In this document: piece by piece, positions 16,784 through 25,666 of the stretch
Layout of the letters: each line of letters starts with the position of its first letter
Position numbering within the stretch: the stretch's first letter is position 1
Source: Paenibacillus agricola
Lineage (GTDB): Bacteria; Bacillota; Bacilli; Paenibacillales; NBRC-103111
Direction: 5' to 3'
DNA: 50,102 bases
Assembly: GCF_011440305.1 (NCBI RefSeq)
Contig: NZ_JAAOIW010000029.1
Location: 1-50,102, forward strand
Notes under the pieces: generated by a model
What the model was told of the DNA's origin: nothing
What the model saw: only the letters and a program-made list of their open reading frames with translations
The model's database searches: none
Translations under genes and position numbers: made by a program

Positions 16784-18517
16784 TCACTGTCTCTTCACAT
16801 CCTTCAATGGGAATTGAATCACAACGAGTGTACCTTGGCCTTTCGCAGCAGCTATGATGATCTTCGATCCTTCGTGAGCAGCACGCAATCGCGCTCGAAC
16901 ATTCGTTATTCCCACGCCTTCCTGTTCTGTCTCTAGATCGTAACCGACTCCATTGTCGGCTATACGAATTTCCAACCATTCTCCGCTGCCGTCCGGTATA
17001 GTCATATTTGACGCCTCTATCGTTAGCTGACAACCCTGTTCACTTGGTTCAACACCGTGTAAGATAGCGTTTTCAACAAAGGGTTGCAGCAGCAATTTAG
17101 GAACCGGTATGTGGACTGTATCTGGGCCGTAATCTATTCTAACCTCCAATTTATCGGCAAATCGAATTTGCTGCAGCTCGCAGTACTTGGTTACAAAATC
17201 CATTTCTTCTTTTAAAATCACCCAATCATTATGATTCAACGTATAGCGCATCATCCCGCTTAATGACAAGATAGCTCTTTCCAGCAGCCCACTTTGACCC
17301 GTACGATTCAATCCGATGAATCCATTTAAGGTGTTATATAAAAAATGCGGTTGTATTTGTGATTGCAGTGCCCGATATTCAGCGTTCCGCTGCCCAAGCG
17401 CAGCGCGAAATTCACGATCTATCAGCTCACCAAGCTGAGATATCATAGTATTTAAGTTGTTACCCAACTGAGCAACCTCATCGTTGCCGCGCACGGAATA
17501 AAAAGTATCCAGATTGCCGCGCTGAACCTTTTTCATCACCTTAATCATTTGCTTAAACGGCGTCAGTATCCAGTGTGAAATAGTAAAATACAACAGCAGC
17601 GCAATGATCAGTCCGCAGGCCGCAAACAAAAAGCCTATCCAATAAATGGTTTGAAGCTGCTTTCTGATGATCGATTCAGGAAAGAGCACCGCGACGCTCC
17701 AGTTAGAACGGCTCACCGTTTCGTTCACAACAGAATAGCTCTCGTTCGTGTCTATCACGATAGATGTATCAGTCGCCAATTGGCTTTGAAGTTTGGCGCT
17801 TAAGGGTTGACTGGCGTAGATCAACTTCCCCTTATCATCGAGAATTACCGCAATGGATCCGTCTTTAAGCCGTATCCCGCGCATCATTGTTTCCAATGCC
17901 GCTGTATCCGCATCAGCCATAATTACACCGAGCGGACGCTGCGAATCGGGATCCTTGATCAAACGGGCAACGGAGAACACCTCAGCACCCGCTCCTTCCA
18001 AATAATTTTGCACGTGAAAACTGACGAAAGCGACCTTTCCATCTGCCTTTAGAGCCTGAATGTACCAATCTTGCTTCTCGAAGGGATATCCCTCAACGAC
18101 CTTGTTCACATAACCGCTCGGGGACGTAATATAGATGGAGTTATCCATAGGAAGAAGGATTGTCCCCAGTATGTCTTTACGTGTATTTTTCAAAAACTTG
18201 GGTAAAGTGTTCGACAATGCTTGTTCTGCTTCATATTGTTCGTAAGGTGTTAAAAATTTCCGATTGGACGATTTCAACTTTAACGCTATCATCACATCAT
18301 CATTCAGGTACGGCGTTATCGTCATACGATCTAAATCATCCAAATAGGTTTCGATATTATAAGTAAACGTGGTTAATGTATGTTCTATTTGCGTGGACTC
18401 TTGGCTAGTTAGAAGATTCTGGTAATATGAGGGAATGGCGATGACTATGACGACAGCAGGAAAAACAATCGTTGTTAAAAATAGCAGGATCAGCTTGAAC
18501 CGGATTGATTGCCGCAT
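16784..18517 (-). CDS. YesM-type sensor histidine kinase
   Basis: A 577-residue membrane kinase. It has a first transmembrane helix near 9-29, an extracellular dCache-like sensor with SVARLIKDPDSQRPLGVIMA, a second helix near 295-315 and a HAMP linker. The His_kinase domain has the phospho-acceptor in QSQIQPHFLYNTLNG, and the ATPase has DNGVGYDLE and GVGITNVRARL. This LytS/YesM class typically senses extracellular sugars together with a binding protein. GGGAGGAAGG precedes the ATG. It is transcribed between permease and regulator, so sensor and transporter share an operon. Confidence 0.93.
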   Translation of the reverse strand: MRQSIRFKLILLFLTTIVFPAVVIVIAIPSYYQNLLTSQESTQIEHTLTTFTYNIETYLDDLDRMTITPYLNDDVMIALKLKSSNRKFLTPYEQYEAEQALSNTLPKFLKNTRKDILGTILLPMDNSIYITSPSGYVNKVVEGYPFEKQDWYIQALKADGKVAFVSFHVQNYLEGAGAEVFSVARLIKDPDSQRPLGVIMADADTAALETMMRGIRLKDGSIAVILDDKGKLIYASQPLSAKLQSQLATDTSIVIDTNESYSVVNETVSRSNWSVAVLFPESIIRKQLQTIYWIGFLFAACGLIIALLLYFTISHWILTPFKQMIKVMKKVQRGNLDTFYSVRGNDEVAQLGNNLNTMISQLGELIDREFRAALGQRNAEYRALQSQIQPHFLYNTLNGFIGLNRTGQSGLLERAILSLSGMMRYTLNHNDWVILKEEMDFVTKYCELQQIRFADKLEVRIDYGPDTVHIPVPKLLLQPFVENAILHGVEPSEQGCQLTIEASNMTIPDGSGEWLEIRIADNGVGYDLETEQEGVGITNVRARLRAAHEGSKIIIAAAKGQGTLVVIQFPLKDVKRQ

Positions 18518-18579
18518 CTCATCAAAACCTTCCTCCCTAACACCACCACATCCTTAATTCACCTATATAATTAATAATT

Positions 18580-19395
18580 TCATCCTTTTATTGCTCCCGC
18601 GGAAAGACCCGTTATGAAATAACGCTGCAGGAATAAATACACCAGTACCATAGGCAGAGCGCTCATAAATGAGCCAGCAGCTACCCAACCGATTTTATTG
18701 CTATCCTGCCCGAAGAAGCTTGAAAGGGCGACCGTAATGGTCCTTAATTCAGGCTTTTGCAGGAAAAACAAGGAAAACTGAAAATCATTCCACACCGATA
18801 CGCCATGTAAAATAATCACTGTCGCCGTTATCGGCTTCAACAACGGCAGTACGATCCGATAAAATAATTCAAACTGTCCAGCCCCATCAATCATAGCGGC
18901 TTCATCCAATTCCCGCGGAATCGTGCCTATGAAGCCTGTATATAAGAAAATCGTCATGGGTAAATGGAAGGTTACATGGAGCAGGATGATCCCCCAGTAT
19001 TGGTTCATCCCGCCTAGATCAACCATAAATTTATATAGCGGGACCAAACTTGTAAGGGGAGGTACGATCAAGGCAGATATAAACAACATATAGATGAACT
19101 TATTCCATTTGGTCTGCCGCCGGGCCAAAGGATAGGCAGCTATCGAGCCAAGAATGACAATAAATGTGATAGAGAACACAGTAACAATAAGATTATTTTG
19201 AAAGGCGACCGCTAATTTTGCATTAGACCAGGCACTGATGAAATTGTCCAAATACAAATAACCGGGTAATATCCATTTGGAACTAAAGTCATCCAGCGCC
19301 TTGAACGAAGTCGTAATCAAGATATAGAAAGGCAAGATATGAAGCAAGCAGATTAACATCGAAAAAAAGTTAAGCCACAACCGCTTACTGTTCAT
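18580..19395 (-). CDS. CUT1 sugar ABC transporter permease (MalG/LplC-like)
   Basis: A 271-residue inner-membrane permease with six predicted helices. The cytoplasmic EAA loop that contacts the ATPase is GTIPRELDEAAMIDGAG, as expected for the MalG branch. Residues 4-27 form the first helix and the protein ends ITGLSAGAIKG, a common ending of the subfamily. Its start overlaps the end of the first permease gene by four bases (ATGA). No ATPase gene is in the operon, so a shared MsmX/UgpC-type ATPase encoded elsewhere is likely. Confidence 0.93.
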   Translation of the reverse strand: MNSKRLWLNFFSMLICLLHILPFYILITTSFKALDDFSSKWILPGYLYLDNFISAWSNAKLAVAFQNNLIVTVFSITFIVILGSIAAYPLARRQTKWNKFIYMLFISALIVPPLTSLVPLYKFMVDLGGMNQYWGIILLHVTFHLPMTIFLYTGFIGTIPRELDEAAMIDGAGQFELFYRIVLPLLKPITATVIILHGVSVWNDFQFSLFFLQKPELRTITVALSSFFGQDSNKIGWVAAGSFMSALPMVLVYLFLQRYFITGLSAGAIKG

Positions 19396-20333
19396 GCGTT
19401 GACCTCCCTTCTTCTTAAGAGAATGAGTGAGGTCAGACTGACAATAGAGATCATGATAAACATGAGTATGCCGATAGCTGCCGCGTAACCGGCATCCTCG
19501 CGGCCAAAGTAGAGTAAGTACATCAGTGTGGACATGGATGCGGAAGCATACCCAGGGCCGCTGTTGGTCAAAGCCGCAATGACATCAAACAACTTTAATC
19601 CGCCAATTAAATTCAGAACCATACTGACAGTAAAGGCTGGTGCGAGCAATGGCCAGGTTACATGGAAAAATCTCGATAATGCTCCAGCGCCGTCAATGGT
19701 CGCCGCTTCGTAATAATCTTTGGGAATCGTCTGCAAGCCTGCCAAAAACAGCACCATCGCAATGCCAAGGTATTGATAAGTATTCACAAAGGTAATAATC
19801 CATACATTAATTTGCGGATCACCCAATAAATTTGCCGGTTTGTCTTGAAATAACAGTAAGATATCATTGATAGCGCCGCCTTGATATTGAAAGAAAAAGT
19901 ACCAGATGTAACCCATGATGAGCGAGCTTATAATTACCGGTAAGTAAATAACCGTTCTTACAAGCCCTCTTGATTGGATATTCATATTCAAATAAAGGGC
20001 ATAAAGCAATCCGATGATATTCTGAAATACGGAGCTTCCTACACCATAAATCACCGTATTTTTAATTATTCTGGAAATATCGGGGTCATCCCACATGCGA
20101 CTATAATTTTGCAAACCAATCCACTTATATTCCTGATCGTAGCCATTCCAATTCGTAAATGAAATTTGAATACCTTTAAAAAAAGGATAGACAATGAACA
20201 TGGCAAACAAAATCAATGCCGGCAAATAAAGCAGATTGAGCATAGCGCCGCTGCGGACGAATCGCTTGATAAACCTGCTTCGAGTTGGCCGCGCTTGTGT
20301 GTCCGTTACGGACATCCTGCTAATCTTCGCCAC
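19392..20333 (-). CDS. CUT1 sugar ABC transporter permease (MalF/LplB-like)
   Basis: A 313-residue permease with six predicted helices and the EAA motif DYYEAATIDGAGALSRFF. The start is GTG at 20333, set by an AGGAGGG Shine-Dalgarno seven to eight bases upstream; the next ATG (codon 7) has no such site. It is 64 bases after the binding-protein gene and overlaps the next permease by four bases. With its partner it forms the transmembrane channel for an oligosaccharide or glycoside. Confidence 0.92.
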   Translation of the reverse strand: MAKISRMSVTDTQARPTRSRFIKRFVRSGAMLNLLYLPALILFAMFIVYPFFKGIQISFTNWNGYDQEYKWIGLQNYSRMWDDPDISRIIKNTVIYGVGSSVFQNIIGLLYALYLNMNIQSRGLVRTVIYLPVIISSLIMGYIWYFFFQYQGGAINDILLLFQDKPANLLGDPQINVWIITFVNTYQYLGIAMVLFLAGLQTIPKDYYEAATIDGAGALSRFFHVTWPLLAPAFTVSMVLNLIGGLKLFDVIAALTNSGPGYASASMSTLMYLLYFGREDAGYAAAIGILMFIMISIVSLTSLILLRRREVNA

Positions 20334-20397
20334 AGTTCCACCCTCCTGTTGTTTGAGTAAAGGAACCGGAAGGATCGAGACCCTTCCGGTTCAGTTA

Positions 20398-21720
20398 TTA
20401 TTTATTGCGAAGACGCTCGAATTCTTGCTTCATTTTTTCGGAGAATTGTGCCGGCGTTACACTTTCGGCGAGTAATGCGGTACCAGTCTTACACATAACG
20501 TCCCACATCCCGTTTGGCAGGTAAACGCGGTCAAAATAGGGGAATACACGGGTATTCACATATTTATCGTAATACTCGGAAAACTCGTGCTGGGATTTAA
20601 CACCTTTCAGTCCAGGAGGCAGCTTGTTTACATTGGCAATCTTCCCCATATTGTCCGCTTTTGCATAGAAGGCGATTAGTTTCTTAGATTCCGCCAGGTG
20701 CTTACCGTCCTTCCATGCCCCCATTGTATAACGTTCGCCGCCTGTAAAGGTTGGCTCATCGCCAGGCACCATAGAAGTTAACGGCATTAAACCAATTTTC
20801 ACATTGGGATTAATCTTATGCACGTCGTCAGCGAAAGAAGGGGCACCCGTTAAAAAGGCAATTTTTCCTTCTGCAAAACGCTGCGGGACATCGCTTCTTT
20901 TGGCAGTGAGCACATCAACATTGATGTATCCTTTCGTTTTCATGTCAAGCAGCTTCTGCGCCAACGGCGTCCATTTGTTCCAATCAAACTTGCCTTCGAG
21001 CAGCGCTTGCATATCGTTGACTTTGGGGCTGATAAGGAGTGCTGTGGCATATAGATCAAGGAATCCACCGATCATGCCATTATCGATACCCGACATGAAT
21101 AAAGGCGTTACATCACCTTTACTTTGCGTTTTGATTTTTTCAGCTGCAGCCATTAACTCTTCAAATGTTTTCGGAAGCTCAATGTTATATTTTTGAAGGA
21201 GGTCGACATTGTATGAGATCCCGTCCTTAGCTTCACTCATGACAAGTGCGTGGACTTTACCATCCTTATCGGTCACAACCGGCTTTATGGTATCGGTCTG
21301 CTGCGAAGCCCAGGCTTGGTCCTTCAGATCAGCCAAATATTTGCCGTAACGGATAATCGCCCAACCGTGCGTATCAAATACGTCTGGCAAATCATTTGCA
21401 GCCATTTTGACCTTCAGAATATTCTCATATTCAGTGCCCGGAAATTGGAATTCGACCTGTGTATTGGGATTTTCTTTCATAAAGTCGTTAGCGATTCCCT
21501 TCATGACATCTTGACTTGCAGTTGCGGTAATCGTGCTGTAAACAGATAGCTTGATCTTCTCCCCGCCTCCGCTACTTGCCGTATTTCCAGCGGCATCCGG
21601 TTTGGCGGTTTTGCTGTCCGCAGCCGTTTCAGTGGCACCGCTCGGACGTTGGGAGCAACCAAGTAACGCTACAGAAATTATCAAAATAACGCCCATCATA
21701 CTTAAAAAGGTTTTTCTCAT
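20398..21720 (-). CDS. Extracellular solute-binding lipoprotein, CUT1 type
   Basis: A 440-residue family 1 solute-binding protein. The signal peptide ends in a lipobox with Cys22 (VALLGC), followed by a Ser/Ala/Gly-rich linker to about residue 52. The mature part has the usual pattern (GIANDFMKENPNTQVEFQ, then MAANDLPDVFDTHG). It is the first gene of the operon, preceded by GGGAGG and by a promoter with a cre site. It should capture the sugar for the two downstream permeases and perhaps signal to the YesM-type kinase. Confidence 0.93.
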   Translation of the reverse strand: MRKTFLSMMGVILIISVALLGCSQRPSGATETAADSKTAKPDAAGNTASSGGGEKIKLSVYSTITATASQDVMKGIANDFMKENPNTQVEFQFPGTEYENILKVKMAANDLPDVFDTHGWAIIRYGKYLADLKDQAWASQQTDTIKPVVTDKDGKVHALVMSEAKDGISYNVDLLQKYNIELPKTFEELMAAAEKIKTQSKGDVTPLFMSGIDNGMIGGFLDLYATALLISPKVNDMQALLEGKFDWNKWTPLAQKLLDMKTKGYINVDVLTAKRSDVPQRFAEGKIAFLTGAPSFADDVHKINPNVKIGLMPLTSMVPGDEPTFTGGERYTMGAWKDGKHLAESKKLIAFYAKADNMGKIANVNKLPPGLKGVKSQHEFSEYYDKYVNTRVFPYFDRVYLPNGMWDVMCKTGTALLAESVTPAQFSEKMKQEFERLRNK

Positions 21721-21776
21721 TCTTCTTCTTCAATCCTCCCTTTATAAATTTTATTGTTTCTTGGTGTGCAAGCTAA

Positions 21777-21804
21777 ATGTTATCATGAATGATAGCGTTT
21801 TCAA
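21777..21804 (-). promoter_or_regulatory. Operon promoter with overlapping CcpA cre site
   Basis: On the minus strand TTGAAA (21804-21799) and TAACAT (21782-21777) are separated by 16 bases, a plausible sigma-A promoter. TGAAAACGCTATCA (21803-21790) matches the cre consensus TGWAANCGNTNWCA at every defined position and overlaps the -35 box. CcpA binding there should block transcription, so catabolite repression of the ten-gene operon is expected. The match is seen directly; binding is inferred. Confidence 0.75.
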
Positions 21805-22107
21805 ATGTATCAAATCTACGATTTAAGCGCTATATTCATTGATTTAGGCATCCTGAAATGTCGAACTAAAGCGAGATGGTATACAACGATTAGTGGAGTC
21901 GAGGTTGGAGCCGACAAAGGCTATGATCGTTCCCCTGTCCATCATGGGCTCGAAAAACTTGAGATCGAGGGATACATAGCACCCATAGATTCTGACGAAA
22001 ATCATTTGAAAAAATCAGGCTTTACCTATGACAAAACAAACGATACCTATACGTGCAAGGAAGGAAAAACCCTTCGGGGTTTTCGTAAGTGCCCGTTAGG
22101 ATGCTAA
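21805..22107 (+). pseudogene. IS1182-type transposase fragment
   Basis: About 75 residues are recognisable: VGADKGYDRSPVHHGLEKLE, YIAPIDSDEN and FTYDKTNDTYTCKEGKTLRG. The ADKGYD block and the YDxxxDxYxCxxGKxL block are typical of IS1182-group DDE transposases. Neither end of the gene is present, and it runs into an IS21-like end at about 22092. The first 60 bases overlap the operon promoter region and are probably not part of the remnant. Confidence 0.6.
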
Positions 22108-22133
22108 TCGGACTATGTTCTTGTCACCCGACA
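22092..22133. repeat. IS21-like terminal repeat, family B, short copy
   Basis: CCCGTTAG is followed closely by CTAATCGGACTATGTTCTTG and TCACCCGACA. The latter is the outermost end of the family B element seen in full at 45134-45274. Only one iteron remains here. Confidence 0.65.
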
Positions 22134-22317
22134 ATTATCTAAATCCAGATATTTTCTGCTTTATTTGGTTTATTTCATTCACGAAGAGGCATATTTCTGC
22201 CGCGGTAAGATGACAAGCAGGAGTAAGTGAAATTTGAGTGATGGCTTCTAACGCTTCACCGAGACGATCCTCGCTGGCTATGCTGGCGGGGAAAGGGAAG
22301 TTTTCTGGTCTACTTAC
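22134..22317. other. Noncoding stretch after the DUF3231 terminator
   Basis: A minus-strand open frame of about 55 codons (EDRLGEALEAITQISLTPAC and on to 22135) has some protein-like character, but it has no ribosome binding site, and its only start lies inside the terminator hairpin. It may be a remnant. Confidence 0.3.
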
Positions 22318-22350
22318 CCAAAAAAGCCCCATCCCGAAGGATGAGGGCTT
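22318..22350 (-). terminator. Intrinsic terminator of the DUF3231 gene
   Basis: On the minus strand GAAGCCCTCATCC, a TTCG tetraloop and GGATGGGGC form a strong stem followed by TTTTTT. It lies 60 bases after the stop of the gene at 22413-22961. Confidence 0.85.
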
Positions 22351-22412
22351 CACTTTTCTTCCATAGTACCAATCACGAATCTTATTAAAGAGCAGAATAT
22401 CCTAGACTGAAC

Positions 22413-22961
22413 TTATGTACTTCGACCACCAGGAGGATAATAATATGGGGGTGTTTTTATCCATCCGCGTTTCCTCATCATGGATCGATAAGGGGCGCTG
22501 TATTGTATCAACCTCCCCATCGATTTCAAAAGAATTAGGGAAACATCGGTTCTAAGGCTTTGGGAAACAGCTTGTCCACATAAGGCTATACAGGTTGTAA
22601 CTTTGCCGACTATGAGGTTGGCCAGTTCCTCGTCTGTAAATTTCGCTCCCTGAGGAATGTCGTCAGATTTCGAGTCGGGTTTTGCTTGCAAAACAGATGG
22701 AAGAGGAACACCTTCCTTAATCATGAAATCTTTGATCATTTTTATGTCTTCCATCGATTCTTTAACGGCATTCTCAACTGCATGTTTTAACTCAGGATCG
22801 GTAGTCGTATTTAAAGCGACTTTATAAATGATTTGTCCTTCTTCGTAAATGGTAAGCAGCATCCATAATGACATTACTTCTCCAACATGCAAAGGTGGCA
22901 CGGGTTCTTCATCTGTTAACGATCCATATATACTTTTGATTGCGTCCCAGATGGTCGTCAT
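22413..22961 (-). CDS. DUF3231 family protein
   Basis: A 182-residue alpha-helical protein like the DUF3231 proteins of sporulating Bacillota. Landmarks are LHVGEVMSLWMLLTIYEEGQ near the N-terminus, DIKMIKDFMIKEGVPLP in the middle and a tail rich in Tyr and Pro (TPPYYYPPGG). DUF3231 proteins resemble spore-coat CotF-like four-helix proteins, usually as two repeats of about 150 residues; this is a single-domain version. GGAGGTG precedes the ATG, and a strong terminator follows. A role at the spore surface is inferred from family only. Confidence 0.75.
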   Translation of the reverse strand: MTTIWDAIKSIYGSLTDEEPVPPLHVGEVMSLWMLLTIYEEGQIIYKVALNTTTDPELKHAVENAVKESMEDIKMIKDFMIKEGVPLPSVLQAKPDSKSDDIPQGAKFTDEELANLIVGKVTTCIALCGQAVSQSLRTDVSLILLKSMGRLIQYSAPYRSMMRKRGWIKTPPYYYPPGGRST

Positions 22962-23106
22962 ATTTGAAACACCTCCATTAATAGGTATCTCCTATAATAT
23001 TTTTTTTATACAGCTACGGTGTCCGGATCCTTACATACTACTCAGGCAAAGGTGTTTCACTATTCAACCGCAACTTAAATGAACGAACCAGCTATTATCC
23101 GGGGAG

Positions 23107-23153
23107 TGAACTGCACCCAATTGTTAGACACACTAACAATTGGAGGTGCAGTT
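23107..23153 (+). terminator. IS-end-pair hairpin, second copy, terminator-like
   Basis: TGAACTGCACCCAATTGTTAG (counted from 23107) is followed five bases later by its near-complement ending GGTGCAGTT and then TTTTTT. It is the same pair of inverted arms as the inner hairpin at 3316-3367, here without the outer arms. It has the form of an intrinsic terminator on the plus strand. Confidence 0.75.
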
Positions 23154-23188
23154 TTTTATTATAACCAAGCATTTACCTGTCATAACCT

Positions 23189-23380
23189 CTACATGAGCTT
23201 TCTCATCTTCATCATCAGCACAACGGTTAGCTGACCTGCTAATGTTTCGAAAACCAACTGATTCTCCCCAATTTCCTGTATAGAGTCCTTCATTTGCGCT
23301 AGCGTACCCAATAGCTTAATCGGCTGCCAATCGTTCCAGCGGCAGCCTTGTAGTGTTAGATGTTGAACTCTTGTTCTCCG
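23189..23380 (-). pseudogene. Possible coding remnant, unrecognised
   Basis: A minus frame of about 63 codons is open without a start: RWNDWQPIKLLGTLAQMKDS, then ENQLVFETLAGQLTVVLMMK and a stop at 23189. The composition looks protein-like and amphipathic, but no family is recognised and there is no ribosome binding site. The rest of 23160-23490 holds nothing else identifiable. Confidence 0.3.
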
Positions 23381-23493
23381 TTAGTCATTCATGCAGCACA
23401 AGACCAGCGCCGCACCACCAGAATGAGATTCATTCTTCCATGGTAGTTCAATAAATTTGGTGCGAATCACCATTGTCTGTAACGGCAAGTATT

Positions 23494-23519
23494 AAGGCCA
23501 TCCTTTGCAGGATGGCCTT
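23494..23519 (-). terminator. Hairpin downstream of the OYE-DsbA operon
   Basis: AAGGCCATCC (23494-23503) and GGATGGCCTT (23510-23519) form a perfect ten-base stem with a six-base loop. It is about 100 bases after the stop of the flavin oxidoreductase gene. The following run is only moderately T-rich on either strand. Confidence 0.65.
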
Positions 23520-23615
23520 GTCTTTGTAGATCATGCTTGAAAAATAAGTCCGCTCGAATTTATGGCCACCGTGTCGTTTGCAAAGATCTCCTACATGGCG
23601 GCCCAGTCAGGACCC

Positions 23616-24737
23616 TTAGACAACTGGGAACCATCCTGGTACGTTAATAAGCATGTTCCATAATGCGTCCGGTATGACCAGATCTTTTTGAGCCGTTCTT
23701 GGTAGAGTCGTTCTGATCTCGTTTTCTTGATCGTTTATGACCTTTTCAACCCATTTTGGTTCCATAATGATGGCATGTGCTAAAGCTAATAAAGGTACTC
23801 CGACGTCAAGCGCCTTATTAACATCTTCCGGTGAAGAAAGTCCTCCAACCCCGATTATGGGTACATGATTGCCGACACGTTCTTGTATGAGCAGAACACG
23901 TGATTTCGTATCAGTCTCATCTCGCATTGATCCATCCCAAAAACCTCTTACGGAGACATGAATGTAGTCTAGCTTCTGTTCAGCCAAAACGTCAACCAAT
24001 TGAAGAGTGTCTTCTATCGTTATACCCGGATTTTCACTTTCTTCAGGTGACACTCTATATCCAACAATGAACGGGACTTTTGCATGTTCAGCAACTGCTT
24101 TTTTTACGCTTTCGATTATGGCAAGAGGAAATGCCATTCTTTTTTCAATCGTGCCTCCCCACTGATCGGATCGGCGATTGGAATGTGGGGAAAAAAATTG
24201 CTGAATTAAATACGTATTTGCGCCGTGAATCTCAACGCCGTCAAAACCTGCTTCGATTGCTCTGCGAGTTGCTTCGCCAAAGGCTTTAATCGTATCATTG
24301 ATTTTTTCTTCCGTCATTTCTCTTGGAACAACTGAACCCGGACGCTCTGAGGCTACAGCACTAGCACTTACCGGTTGCTTGCCATCCATTAGCTCAGGCG
24401 AAGCCATTCTCCCCGCATGGTAAATTTGTAAAATTGCTTTTGCCCCTTGTTCTTGAATCGTACCTGATAGTTTTTTCAGTCCAGGAATTAATGAGTCATC
24501 ATCCACACCAATTTCGTTAATAAAAGCTTTCCCTTCTGGCGAAACATGGCTACACGCTGTAATAACTCCACCGGCTCCGCCTGAACGCTCACGATAATAA
24601 GCTAGTTCTTGCTCTGACACTCCTCCATCCTCAAGGGAGGAGGAGTTTGTCATCGGCGCCATTAACACTCGATTCTTTAGTTGTACTCCTGAAGGGAGAG
24701 TAAATGGTTCAACGATTGGTTTATAGTTAGGATTCAT
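23616..24737 (-). CDS. NADH:flavin oxidoreductase, old yellow enzyme family
   Basis: A 373-residue FMN-binding TIM barrel of the OYE family, which reduces activated C=C bonds with NAD(P)H. Landmarks are RVLMAPMTNSSS near 24-35, GGAGGVITACSHVSPEGK, LQIYHAGRMA, the substrate-side HGANTYLIQQFFSPHSN with the His/Asn pair, RRSDQWGG, and GVGGLSSPEDVNKAL for phosphate binding. It follows the DsbA-like gene by 48 bases on the same strand and diverges from a TetR regulator, an arrangement typical of electrophile or quinone stress genes. Confidence 0.92.
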   Translation of the reverse strand: MNPNYKPIVEPFTLPSGVQLKNRVLMAPMTNSSSLEDGGVSEQELAYYRERSGGAGGVITACSHVSPEGKAFINEIGVDDDSLIPGLKKLSGTIQEQGAKAILQIYHAGRMASPELMDGKQPVSASAVASERPGSVVPREMTEEKINDTIKAFGEATRRAIEAGFDGVEIHGANTYLIQQFFSPHSNRRSDQWGGTIEKRMAFPLAIIESVKKAVAEHAKVPFIVGYRVSPEESENPGITIEDTLQLVDVLAEQKLDYIHVSVRGFWDGSMRDETDTKSRVLLIQERVGNHVPIIGVGGLSSPEDVNKALDVGVPLLALAHAIIMEPKWVEKVINDQENEIRTTLPRTAQKDLVIPDALWNMLINVPGWFPVV

Positions 24738-24785
24738 TTATTGTTGTCTCCTTGTAGTTAAAATTAATTTTGAGTGGGTGTTGGA

Positions 24786-25505
24786 TTAAATCTTACAAAC
24801 TCCGTCCCCACAGAGACCACCTTCGAAATCGTCATGTGAAACAGTGTCGATCATCCGGATAGGATGTTCTTCTCTCCACACTTGTTCAAGTAGATCCAAG
24901 AACGCGCTGCTAGACCGTATTCCGGATACAGCGTACTTATCATTGAAAATATAGTACGGTACGCCTGTAATCCCTAATTGGGACCCATATTGCCGCTCTT
25001 TCTTTACCGTATCCTTGTATTTATCACTGGATAGAATATCAAGAACTTCTTTTGCATGAAGACCAATCTCGCCTGCAAGCTTAGCGAGTGTTTCGTGATC
25101 GCCAATATCCAATGAATCGGTAAAATAGGCTTTATGGGCTTGAGCCATCCACTCTCCTGTTTTGCCCTGTTCTTGCGCATAAACAGCCACGCGAAGAGCA
25201 TCTGACGTATTTGATGGAATCAAAGTGTCAAGATTATAGGTGAGGCCAACCTCTTTGCCCATCTTGATCACCGGTTTATTTCCTTCTCTCACATAATCAG
25301 AGGACATTCCTCCGCCATGAATTTCGGCTGACCAAGTATAATAATCTTTGCCGGTATTGCTCGGAGCATTTGGGAATAGTTGGAATGGTCTGTAGACTAT
25401 TTCTACTTTAGCCTTATGGTCAAATTGTTCAAGGGCTGTTTCCAAATTTGTTTTGCCAATATAGCACAACGGGCACATAACATCTGACCAGATTTCTATT
25501 TTCAT
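24786..25505 (-). CDS. DsbA family oxidoreductase (FrnE-like)
   Basis: A 239-residue cytosolic thioredoxin-fold protein of the FrnE/DsbA group. The active-site CPLC is at residues 11-14 after strand 1 (IEIWSDVMCPLCYIGK), and the cis-proline loop is GITGVPYYIFN. A conserved FQLFPNAP lies near 60. No signal peptide is present. The protein ends with two further cysteines (GGLCGDGVCKI), which could form a second redox pair. It is the first gene of a two-gene operon facing a TetR regulator, which fits a thiol-reactive stress role. Confidence 0.9.
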   Translation of the reverse strand: MKIEIWSDVMCPLCYIGKTNLETALEQFDHKAKVEIVYRPFQLFPNAPSNTGKDYYTWSAEIHGGGMSSDYVREGNKPVIKMGKEVGLTYNLDTLIPSNTSDALRVAVYAQEQGKTGEWMAQAHKAYFTDSLDIGDHETLAKLAGEIGLHAKEVLDILSSDKYKDTVKKERQYGSQLGITGVPYYIFNDKYAVSGIRSSSAFLDLLEQVWREEHPIRMIDTVSHDDFEGGLCGDGVCKI

Positions 25506-25581
25506 AATTCCTCCGCCTCTTTCCTTCCTGTGATTTGTATAACTAAGTTACTCCACATGTGTGAATATACCGATTTACTCG

Positions 25582-25597
25582 ATCAACAACGGTTGAT
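25582..25597. promoter_or_regulatory. Palindrome 1, candidate TetR operator
   Basis: ATCAAC and GTTGAT are separated by AACG, a perfect dyad in the divergent intergenic region. It lies 76 bases from the DsbA-like start. It shares the TCAAC half-site with a second dyad at 25667. Confidence 0.55.
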
Positions 25598-25666
25598 TAA
25601 TTAACATGTATTGATTTATATTATAAAGAGTCGCTGCAAAATCTCAATCGCTAAAAAACTGACTTT

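Noticed and set aside
16782-17033. N-terminal extension of the AraC-type response regulator
   Set aside because: The extra 84 residues overlap the kinase gene in another frame and are not protein-like; the receiver starts at the ATG at 16781.
20804-21196. Plus-strand open frame of 130 codons
   Set aside because: Antisense to the solute-binding protein gene; a shadow frame.
22135-22353. Minus-strand open frame of 72 codons
   Set aside because: Its only start codon lies within the terminator hairpin of the DUF3231 gene and it has no ribosome site; noted only as a possible remnant.
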